Shown in pieces: positions 1-5,448 of a stretch of DNA of 8,634 bases. The position numbers and the translations under genes were made by a program. The notes beneath the pieces were generated by a model that was not told where the DNA came from, ran no database searches, and saw only the letters and a list, made by a program, of their open reading frames with translations. The first letter of the stretch is position 1, and each line of letters begins with the position of its first letter. This DNA comes from Gammaproteobacteria bacterium (GTDB lineage Bacteria > Pseudomonadota > Gammaproteobacteria > UBA9214), in assembly GCA_029859555.1 (NCBI GenBank), contig JAOUCV010000077.1, positions 1 to 8,634 on the forward strand. The letters run 5' to 3'.

Positions 1-2
1 CA

Positions 3-614
3 TGGCAGAGGTTGGGCAACAATACCGGCGGATTTGGCGGTAATCTGAACGCTGACGATAATTTCGGCGCTGCGGTTGCCGGCATTGGTGATCTGGATAA
101 AAACGGGGTCCCGGACCTGGCGGTCGGGGCTCCCGGAGATGATAAGGGTGGTACCGACCGTGGCAGTGTGTGGATATTGTTTCTTGATGTCGACGGCAAG
201 GTCCTGCAGCAGCAAAAGATAGCACACGAGACCGGCGGCTTTGGAAAGACCCTCAGTGACGGTGACCGGTTTGGCAGCGCGGTGGCTGCTATCGGAGACA
301 TGAACAACGACGGCATCCCGGATCTGGCGGGAGGCGCCCCGGATGATGATGACGGTGCTGACAATGCCGGCGCGTTCTGGATCCTGATGATGAAAACAGA
401 TGGCAAGATTGATGGCTGGCAGAAGGTATCTGCCAGTGCCGGGGGATTTAACGGCAACCTCGAGGCTGATGATAATTTCGGCGCCGCGATTACCGGTGTT
501 GGCAATCTCGATAACCGCGAACTCACGGATATAGCGGCGGGTGCCCCCGGGAAAGACGATGATGGCGAGGATAAAGGTGCCATCTGGATCCTGTTCATGG
601 AGCGTAAAATCTAG
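3..614 (+). CDS. FG-GAP repeat (beta-propeller) surface protein, C-terminal part, partial at left edge
   Basis: This is the C-terminal end of an FG-GAP/integrin-alpha-like protein. The frame is open to base 3, so the true start lies outside the window; the TTG at 12 is only an internal Leu codon. Counting residue 1 from base 12, three repeats begin at residues 6, 75 and 144 (GGFGGNL, GGFGKTL, GGFNGNL), giving an exact 69-residue period. Each carries an N/RFG turn, a GxGD/N-LD turn, a GAP turn and a WIL strand. The Ca-binding loop is intact in repeat 1 (DLDKNGVPD, 27-35) and repeat 2 (DMNNDGIPD, 96-104). It is degenerate in repeat 3 (NLDNRELTD, 165-173). Such repeats normally build multi-blade propellers in secreted or cell-surface proteins, so several more blades probably lie upstream. 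The protein ends a few residues after the last WIL strand, with no separate anchor domain. The ligand is unknown. Confidence 0.9.
   Translation, partial: WQRLGNNTGGFGGNLNADDNFGAAVAGIGDLDKNGVPDLAVGAPGDDKGGTDRGSVWILFLDVDGKVLQQQKIAHETGGFGKTLSDGDRFGSAVAAIGDMNNDGIPDLAGGAPDDDDGADNAGAFWILMMKTDGKIDGWQKVSASAGGFNGNLEADDNFGAAITGVGNLDNRELTDIAAGAPGKDDDGEDKGAIWILFMERKI
27..611 (+). repeat. Three tandem 207-bp FG-GAP coding repeats
   Basis: The repeat units are about 27-233, 234-440 and 441-611; the last is cut short by the stop codon. The period is 207 nt with no indels between units. Units 1 and 3 are also close at the DNA level around the NFG motif: gctgacgataatttcggcgc near 51 and gctgatgataatttcggcgc near 464 differ at one base. 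Unit 2 is more diverged there. This suggests internal duplication or recombination between blades. Confidence 0.8.
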
Positions 615-718
615 CCAGCATTTGTCAGCCGCCGGCTACTGTAGCGGTCTTCAGGCCAGTTGCGTTTTCTCCACACACCCAACTGCGGGTTGCCGAACCG
701 GATCTCGGCTATTGAGCG

Positions 719-814
719 CTACATTGTCCAAACAGAGTGCGATATCAGCGCGACATAGATCACCGCTGACACAAGCATGATCGATTTGAATATCGGTTCT
801 GTGGTGATGTCCAT
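719..814 (-). CDS. Possible 31-residue single-span membrane peptide
   Basis: On the minus strand an ATG at 814 opens a 31-codon frame ending in TAG at 719-721. The start is favoured by a very good Shine-Dalgarno, AGGGAGG (828 down to 822), 7 nt before the ATG. The peptide begins with a short polar stretch (MDITTEPIFK). It continues as one hydrophobic helix of about 16-18 residues (IMLVSAVIYVALI) and ends SHSVWTM. This is the layout of a small single-pass membrane protein. The frame is also open upstream to about 922, but those upstream codons have no comparable ribosome site. I do not recognise a family. A chance ORF is possible; the SD and the clean hydrophobic segment are the reasons to keep it. 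Confidence 0.45.
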   Translation of the reverse strand: MDITTEPIFKSIMLVSAVIYVALISHSVWTM

Positions 815-821
815 CTGACGG

Positions 822-828
822 CCTCCCT
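822..828 (-). promoter_or_regulatory. Strong ribosome binding site for the 31-codon ORF
   Basis: Minus-strand AGGGAGG lies 7 nt upstream of the ATG at 814. It is one of the two best Shine-Dalgarno matches in the window, the other being in front of the NUDIX gene. It is what singles out this start from the other codons in the same open frame. Confidence 0.45.
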
Positions 829-1038
829 GATGAATGTACAGACAATTGTGAGGGAGCGATCGAAAAGTGCTGTTATCAGGGCGTGCCTGAATACTGTCCC
901 GGGGCGCCATTATTGAGAGCATTCGAGAGATCGGCTGATCTGCATCAACAGCGGCAATCCCTGGCGAGCCCGGACTGTTTATTGGCGGAAAGTGACAAGG
1001 CGGAGCAATGTGGTGCTGCGTATAGTTGTACTGGTGAT

Positions 1039-1605
1039 TTATGAAAAGTTTTCTTTGCTCTGCAGGATCGAGTGAATAGTCTCTTTTGCGTTTTCAAGTT
1101 GTCGAACACGCTTCCACAATTTGTCGGGGGCATTCTCATAGATGGCCAGCAGGTCATTCCCGGCTACCCAGAATAATTCACGCCTTTTCTTGAACCGAGC
1201 GGTTTTGTCGGCAGCCCATTCGCGGTTCAGTTTATCAATATCCCGGTACGGAAATTCGATAAAGAACGTTCTCCACAGCTTTGGGTTGGCCGGGTCACCG
1301 GGCGCCCGTTTGCACCACCAGTGCGGGTGAGCCGACAGGGTCGCATTAAACAGCTCCTCGACTACTGGAATTTGACGACTTACTTTTTCAACGCTGCGGC
1401 ATGCCTGCTGTATATCATCTGCGAAGTACATTGTTTCAGTTTCTTCGACGAACTCACGTATGGCGGTGTCCTTAAAGTCTTCGCCATCTCCGAGGCCGCC
1501 GCCAAAGTCAATAAGACAGCCAACTTTTCTACCGCTAAATGTTGTTTGAAACAAAAAAGAGACCTTGCCGCCGATTACGGTAAAGGGGATTACGCCAGCG
1601 CCCAT
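1039..1605 (-). CDS. NUDIX hydrolase family protein
   Basis: This 188-residue protein carries a NUDIX box at residues 36-58: G36, E42, R50-E51, then E54-E55. It fits G-x5-E-x7-R-E-U-x-E-E-x-G-U except that the final Gly is Glu (E57). The E-E pair and REF core that bind the catalytic metal are present, so hydrolysis of a nucleoside diphosphate linked to another group is plausible. The substrate cannot be read from the sequence. The start is secure: GAGGAG lies 7 nt before the ATG. The N-terminal strand (MGAGVIPFTVIGGKVSFLFQ) is typical of the fold. The Lys/Arg-rich C-terminal third after about residue 120 extends beyond a minimal NUDIX domain of about 130-150 residues. The gene is transcribed divergently from the SulP transporter. 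It is probably a single-gene unit, and it is AT-richer than most of the window. Confidence 0.85.
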   Translation of the reverse strand: MGAGVIPFTVIGGKVSFLFQTTFSGRKVGCLIDFGGGLGDGEDFKDTAIREFVEETETMYFADDIQQACRSVEKVSRQIPVVEELFNATLSAHPHWWCKRAPGDPANPKLWRTFFIEFPYRDIDKLNREWAADKTARFKKRRELFWVAGNDLLAIYENAPDKLWKRVRQLENAKETIHSILQSKENFS

Positions 1606-1757
1606 GTTATATCTCCTCGTGCTATTTATAATGCCTGCTCTAGCCCGTTCTGTGCCAAATTGAAGCCTGTTAATATGCCGCCCATGGTGTTCAGGCAGTG
1701 AGTATATCCCTGTATTGTCTTCACTGTGCAGGTGGTCACAGGTACTCAGCTTTATTG

Positions 1758-1775
1758 CTCAAATCGATTTTTGAG
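1758..1775. promoter_or_regulatory. Inverted repeat, possible operator before the SulP gene
   Basis: CTCAAA (1758-1763) and TTTGAG (1770-1775) form a perfect 6-bp dyad around the spacer tcgatt, in the divergent region between the NUDIX and SulP genes. It sits where the -35 of the candidate SulP promoter would fall, as expected for a regulator-binding site. No regulator gene is present in the window to pair with it. Confidence 0.3.
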
Positions 1776-1791
1776 AAGATATGTTTATACT
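1764..1791 (+). promoter_or_regulatory. Candidate sigma-70 promoter for the SulP gene
   Basis: The -10 candidate TATACT (1786-1791) matches 5 of 6 consensus bases. The best -35 at the right distance, TCGATT (1764-1769, 16-bp spacer), is poor with 3 of 6. Transcription would start near 1798 and leave a leader of about 45 nt. The weak -35 and the overlapping dyad would fit an activated or regulated promoter, but this is by eye only. Confidence 0.3.
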
Positions 1792-1844
1792 GACGCAGTA
1801 GATAGAGACAACCATTGTTGAGCTGCGGGGATAAATAAGGAAAT

Positions 1845-3569
1845 ATGTCTGGATTTGCGCATAAATTCATGCCCGGCCTGGGAATCTTTCGACGCTATCA
1901 CCGCTCCTGGCTGCGCAGTGACCTGGGAGCTGGCCTGTCGGTGGCGGCTATTGCGCTTCCTGTGGGTATTGCCTATGCCGACCTCGCAGGTGTTCCGGCA
2001 GTAGTGGGTATGTACTCGGCCATCTTCCCGCTGCTGGCCTATGCGCTGTTTGGCTCTTCACGTCAATTGATGACCGGCCCGGATGCGGCGACCTGTATCA
2101 TCGTTGCTGCGAGCCTGGGACCCCTGGCTGGCGGTGACCCCGAGCGTTATCTGGCACTGATGGTAATTCTGACCCTGATGACGGGCATCTTGTATGTCAT
2201 TGCGGGTTTTTCGCGACTGGGATTTATCGCCAACTTTCTGTCGCAGCCGATTCTCACCGGATACCTGAATGGTATCGCGCTCATCATCATCGCGGGACAG
2301 CTCCGGAAGCTGTTCGGTTACTCCGGCGAGGCAGAGGAGTTTTTCCCGAAACTGACTGAATTCATCGTCCAGATCGATCAATCGCATCTACCCACACTGG
2401 TGCTTGGTCTGGGTCTTCTTGCCGCCCTGCTTATCCTGCGCAGGATTGCTCCCAGGCTGCCGGCTGCCCTTATCGTGGTGGTTGCTGGAATCGCCATGGT
2501 AGTGATGCTCGGCCTGGATCAAAACGGTGTTGCTGTGCTTGGAAGTGTGCCGGCAGGGCTGCCTTCCCTGCATATTGCCACTTTCGAATCAGGCACATTT
2601 AAAATGCTTTTTGCCGATGCGGCAGGCATCGCCCTGGTCAGCTTTACCAGCGGTGTGCTGACGGCCAAGAGCTTTGCCCGGCGTAACCGCTACGAGGTCG
2701 ATGCCAACCAGGAACTGATTGCCTTCGGCGCCTGCAATATTGCCTCCGGACTTGCCCAGGGCTTTCCGGTAACCGGCGCAGATTCACGTACCGCAGTAAA
2801 CAATGCCATGGGTGGCAAGACCCAGCTGGTCGGGATTGTAGCCGCGGCCGCCATGCTTCTTATCCTGTTCTTTTTGACCGAGCCGCTCGGTTATGTGCCC
2901 ACTGCTGCACTGGCCGCAGTGATCATGGTGTCAGCCGTGGGTCTGTTTGACTTCGGGGAGTTGCGCAACCTGTATGAAGCAAGCCACCGTGAGCTGCTGC
3001 TCTCGGTCGGCACCACGCTGGGAGTATTGATACTTGGCGTACTCCCCGGGGTACTGCTTGCCGTGGCCCTGTCACTGTTCTGGTTGTTAACGGTGGTGTC
3101 GCGACCGCACGACGGGGTGCTGGGACGGGTGAAGGGGGTAAAGGGGTTTCACAATGCCGCGGATTTCCCCGATGCCATCACCACACCGGGACTCATATTG
3201 TATAGATTCGATGCCAACCTGGTATTTTTTAATGCGGATTACTTCAGGGATCGTGTGCGTGCCGTTATCCTCGCTTCCAAAACCCCGGTGGAATGGGTTG
3301 TCGTAGACATGAGTTCGATCAATGTCATTGATATTACCGCACTACAAAAATTCGAGGAGCTTCGAGAGGAACTGTCTGCCCGGGGTATTGTCCTCGCCAC
3401 TGCACGTGTAAAGCAGGGTCTGTCGAGGTTTTTTAATTATGACTGGAGTGTCAAGCAGCGTGCACGTTATAAGCAATACCGTTTTCATACCGTCAAGTCG
3501 GCCGTGCGCGCTTTCAACAGGCGCTCCGATGCGCAAGTATCTCCGGCGCCGGATTCACCGCAGAGTTGA
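1845..3569 (+). CDS. SulP/SLC26-family anion transporter with C-terminal STAS domain
   Basis: This 574-residue inner-membrane protein is full length for bacterial SulP carriers. The N-terminal gate region (residues 29-80) has the family pattern DLGAGLSVAAIALPVGIAYA, followed by GMYSAIFPLLAYALFGSSRQ and MTGPDAA. Residues 260-330 hold the TM8-TM10 core: FTSGVLTAKSFA, YEVDANQELIAFGACNIASG and FPVTGADSRTAVNNAMGGKT. Multiple hydrophobic helices run to about residue 418. The cytoplasmic STAS domain spans about 445-550, with DMSSINVIDITA (488-499) matching the conserved STAS loop. At the TM8 position where proton-coupled members usually have Glu, this protein appears to have Ser269. The substrate (sulfate, bicarbonate, dicarboxylate or other anion) is not determinable. 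An AAGGA precedes the ATG by only 3 nt, and no better start is visible. The gene is monocistronic and convergent with the MipA-like gene 74 bp downstream. No hairpin-plus-T terminator is evident in that gap. Confidence 0.93.
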   Translation: MSGFAHKFMPGLGIFRRYHRSWLRSDLGAGLSVAAIALPVGIAYADLAGVPAVVGMYSAIFPLLAYALFGSSRQLMTGPDAATCIIVAASLGPLAGGDPERYLALMVILTLMTGILYVIAGFSRLGFIANFLSQPILTGYLNGIALIIIAGQLRKLFGYSGEAEEFFPKLTEFIVQIDQSHLPTLVLGLGLLAALLILRRIAPRLPAALIVVVAGIAMVVMLGLDQNGVAVLGSVPAGLPSLHIATFESGTFKMLFADAAGIALVSFTSGVLTAKSFARRNRYEVDANQELIAFGACNIASGLAQGFPVTGADSRTAVNNAMGGKTQLVGIVAAAAMLLILFFLTEPLGYVPTAALAAVIMVSAVGLFDFGELRNLYEASHRELLLSVGTTLGVLILGVLPGVLLAVALSLFWLLTVVSRPHDGVLGRVKGVKGFHNAADFPDAITTPGLILYRFDANLVFFNADYFRDRVRAVILASKTPVEWVVVDMSSINVIDITALQKFEELREELSARGIVLATARVKQGLSRFFNYDWSVKQRARYKQYRFHTVKSAVRAFNRRSDAQVSPAPDSPQS

Positions 3570-3643
3570 AATGCACAGTAGATAGGCCTGGCAGGGGTGT
3601 GGGAACACGTAAGCACTGACCTTGAGCAGGGCAGGGAACCCGC

Positions 3644-4528
3644 CTAACGTGCTGGAAGTTCACTCTGTTTAAAGGACCAGGTGAATGCCGTAAAAACGCC
3701 GAGGTTCAGTTTTTCCCTGAACAAGGGGCTATCGTCGTTGGTGGCGCCATGATGGAGGCCAATCCGGGTGCCGAATATCAGGCGAAAGCGGTTGTTGAAT
3801 CGCTTTGACACGCCAAGGGTAATATTGGAGCCGAGATAACCTGCATCGGCATCGTAGGCCTGGCGTGAAGGTGTAACGTATTGCTCATCTACTTCATAGA
3901 AATAGTCCATCAGTTTTTTAGTGGCGAATATGGGCCCCGCGCTGGCGAACACTTTCAGGTCCAGGTCGGTTACATGTTTCTGGGTGTAATTGAATTCCGG
4001 GTTGAAAACGTAACCACGATGGTTAATGGATGAAAAATCCGTCGAGTAAATCGAACGCACCTGTAAATTTAAATTCAGCTTCCTGTGGCCGGGTTCGTTG
4101 ACCAGCTTGAATATCAATTGAGGACCGATGCCGAAGAGAAAATCCAGGTCCGGCATGTCGCGGCGGGCACGGTTGCTGCCGGAGTCGACGGGAAAAGCAG
4201 CACTGAGGCTGAGATCGAGCTCAAACCGGTCGTTTTTAATAAAGCGACCGCTTATCGCACCCCGGTTCTCTTCGCCACCTACACGCAAGAAGTCGCCACG
4301 GTAGATCAGATAGGGAACGGCTAAAGCCCGAAAAGTATTTTGTCCGGCCGCAGGATAATCGGGTATTGAACCCGCAAAGCCTCCGACACCGGCCTCCCAC
4401 AGCGGCTTTGCATTATCGAGCGGTTTTAGCTCTTCGCTTTCGGCAAAAGCCTGTTCCAGGCCAAACACGATAAAAGCCAGCATCAATACACATCGCTGGA
4501 TTGCGGCTATTTGAGACGCGCGGTTCAT
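3644..4528 (-). CDS. MipA/OmpV family outer-membrane protein
   Basis: This is a 294-residue precursor starting at ATG 4528. A TTG five codons upstream (4543) also keeps the frame, but the ATG gives the more natural signal peptide; neither start has a clear Shine-Dalgarno. The signal peptide has an N-terminal Arg, a hydrophobic core (VLMLAFIVFGL) and a likely cleavage after AFA29. Family hallmarks are GVGGFAGSIPDYPAAGQ (47-63), VPYLIYRGDFLRV (71-83) and the C-terminal block YFYEVDEQ (209-216), then AYDADAGYLG (224-233). The sequence alternates as expected for beta-strands and ends with FTAFTWSF, followed by an unusual polar tail KQSELPAR. The family forms outer-membrane barrels linked to murein-hydrolase scaffolding (MipA) or to porin-like and adhesin roles (OmpV); which applies is unknown. 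Its start is separated by 61 bp from the divergent lipoprotein gene, so the two may share a control region. Confidence 0.88.
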   Translation of the reverse strand: MNRASQIAAIQRCVLMLAFIVFGLEQAFAESEELKPLDNAKPLWEAGVGGFAGSIPDYPAAGQNTFRALAVPYLIYRGDFLRVGGEENRGAISGRFIKNDRFELDLSLSAAFPVDSGSNRARRDMPDLDFLFGIGPQLIFKLVNEPGHRKLNLNLQVRSIYSTDFSSINHRGYVFNPEFNYTQKHVTDLDLKVFASAGPIFATKKLMDYFYEVDEQYVTPSRQAYDADAGYLGSNITLGVSKRFNNRFRLIFGTRIGLHHGATNDDSPLFREKLNLGVFTAFTWSFKQSELPAR

Positions 4529-4553
4529 GTTTTCGGGTCGCAATCAGGTCAAT

Positions 4554-4583
4554 TTGATATTTGATGATAACTGATAGTAGCAT
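4554..4583 (+). promoter_or_regulatory. Candidate promoter giving a nearly leaderless lipoprotein mRNA
   Basis: In the 61-bp divergent gap, TTGATA (4554-4559, 5 of 6 matches to the -35) and TAGCAT (4578-4583, 4 of 6 to the -10) lie 18 bp apart. Transcription would then begin at about 4590, which is the A of the lipoprotein ATG. That agrees with the absence of a Shine-Dalgarno there. It is a visual match only, and AT-rich gaps give such matches easily. Confidence 0.22.
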
Positions 4584-4589
4584 CCGGGT

Positions 4590-4859
4590 ATGCGAATCCT
4601 CACTACAATTTTGTTCCTTGTGCTGACGGTGTTTCTTTGCTCTTGTGAGCAACAGCAGGCCGCCCCGGATATCGATCCCCGGCTGGGACTTGAATGCTTT
4701 GAGAGCCGCCGGACCGCACTTCCGCCGGGAACCCAGTATGAAGGCATCGGGAAACTCGCTGAGAATGTGCTAACAATAAAGGTTATGAATGGAGTGGCGG
4801 TGGAGACGCTGGATTGCGAACTAAACCCGGACGGCACATTATTGGACAGCGGAAGATGA
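4590..4859 (+). CDS. Small predicted outer-membrane lipoprotein, unknown function
   Basis: This 89-residue protein has a type II signal peptide: MR, a hydrophobic core (ILTTILFLVLTVFL), then the lipobox L16-C17-S18-C19 with lipidation expected on C19. Cys at the -2 position is less common but tolerated. Glu at +2 rather than Asp favours sorting to the outer membrane. The mature part is about 70 residues, with a PDIDPRLGLECFESRR segment and two further cysteines (C36, C76) that could form a disulfide in the periplasm. The second half (about 49-85) could form a few beta-strands. No family is recognised. There is no clear Shine-Dalgarno. It probably forms an operon with the next gene, which starts 12 nt after its stop. 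It is divergent from the MipA/OmpV gene. Confidence 0.72.
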   Translation: MRILTTILFLVLTVFLCSCEQQQAAPDIDPRLGLECFESRRTALPPGTQYEGIGKLAENVLTIKVMNGVAVETLDCELNPDGTLLDSGR

Positions 4860-4871
4860 TGTCCGTGTGAG

Positions 4872-5258
4872 ATGACCATACAAGCATACCCGGGAATCAA
4901 GCGCTTTGTTCAGGAAGTACTCGGCTGTTCATGTCCTGAAGAAGTGTTTGATAACATCGGCTACCAGGTTGATCGCGATGGCATAGCGGCAAGAAAAGTC
5001 ACTGTTGGTGACCGCCTGTTGATCTACCTCATAAATATGAATGATACATCCGGTATCCAGGGTGTTATTGATTCGGCACTGCAGCAGGGCATCGGGGAGC
5101 GTGAAAAAAAAGGGTTTAATCGGTTCAGGCTGGTGCTTGTGGCTTCATGTCCGGATGGACTGCGCAGTACGGCTGAACAAGTTTTCGATAGTTCAGGATA
5201 TGCAGATGAAAAGACACACCTTCATGTTGTCAATGAAACTGATGTCGAGTGTTTTTGA
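4872..5258 (+). CDS. Conserved-looking hypothetical protein with CxCPEEVF motif; possibly truncated by a frameshift
   Basis: This 128-residue soluble protein has no signal peptide or membrane segment. I do not recognise the family with confidence. Visible features are an N-terminal helix, then C19-S-C21-P-E-E-V-F. A strand-like DRLLIYLINM (47-56) is followed by a helix, and a second strand FRLVLVASC (85-93) is followed by PDGLRSTAEQVFDSSGY. The second block loosely echoes the first (CPEEVFDNIGY against AEQVFDSSGY). The alternating strand-helix pattern suggests an alpha/beta fold, and the Cys residues might bind metal or take part in redox. The ORF stops at TGA 5256-5258, directly after a run of five T. 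Reading +1 past that stop adds 27 protein-like residues to 5340 and would form CFDC. It follows the lipoprotein gene by 12 nt, with only a weak GTGAG before its ATG. Confidence 0.7.
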   Translation: MTIQAYPGIKRFVQEVLGCSCPEEVFDNIGYQVDRDGIAARKVTVGDRLLIYLINMNDTSGIQGVIDSALQQGIGEREKKGFNRFRLVLVASCPDGLRSTAEQVFDSSGYADEKTHLHVVNETDVECF

Positions 5259-5340
5259 TTGCGTCGATTTACGAACAGGGCCGCCTTCAGATATTACCGT
5301 AGATCAGTTCATGGCCCGGGCAGGCTATAGAAGGCCTTGA
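5252..5340 (+). other. Candidate +1 frameshift site and C-terminal extension
   Basis: The upstream frame reads TGT TTT TGA across the T run 5252-5256. Skipping one T continues as GAT TGC GTC for 27 codons to TGA 5338-5340, giving a 155-residue product. The added residues (DCVDLRTGPPSDI, then TVDQFMARAGYRRP) look like an ordinary protein C-terminus. UUU-UGA allows P-site tRNA-Phe to re-pair in +1. There is no prfB-like Shine-Dalgarno stimulator just upstream, so a mutation or base-calling error is at least as likely as programmed frameshifting. A chance open frame is also possible. Confidence 0.35.
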
Positions 5341-5448
5341 TGTTGTTCTGTCGGGGACTTTCCTGGTGCAAAAATGACAGGCCTTTGATTTATTCCGTCC
5401 TCCATCGTTCATGTATTACACGGCTGGCAGCTGAAAAAAAGTGATGTT

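Larger units (their letters stand above)
615..1038. other. Intergenic stretch between FG-GAP gene and NUDIX gene
   Basis: The 3' ends of the FG-GAP gene (plus) and the NUDIX gene (minus) face each other across about 420 bp. The only coding candidate I can support is the small minus-strand ORF at 719-814. Short inverted repeats at 692-709, 876-890 and 928-941 have 5-bp stems and no following T-run, so no terminator is called. I see no tRNA, no mobile-element ends and no direct repeats here. Confidence 0.5.

Noticed and set aside
692..709. Hairpin GCCGA-accggatc-TCGGC downstream of the small ORF, considered as its terminator
   Set aside because: The stem is 5 bp with an 8-nt loop and no T-run follows on the minus strand.
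876..941. Short dyads TCAGG-gcgtg-CCTGA (876-890) and AGATC-ggct-GATCT (928-941)
   Set aside because: Five-base stems like these are expected by chance, and they do not align with a promoter or a gene end.
1321..1701. Plus-strand ORF antisense to the NUDIX gene
   Set aside because: It lies mostly opposite a gene with a clear NUDIX box and strong ribosome site. Its own start has no Shine-Dalgarno and its product resembles no family.
4529..4543. TTG start adding five residues to the MipA/OmpV protein
   Set aside because: The ATG at 4528 begins the natural signal peptide; the TTG has no Shine-Dalgarno and would add an acidic-containing leader (MRPEN).
5041..5340. Plus-strand 99-codon ORF overlapping the CxCPEEVF gene
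   Set aside because: Most of it is an out-of-frame shadow with an unnatural composition and no Shine-Dalgarno. Only its last 27 codons are of interest, as a possible frameshifted extension.
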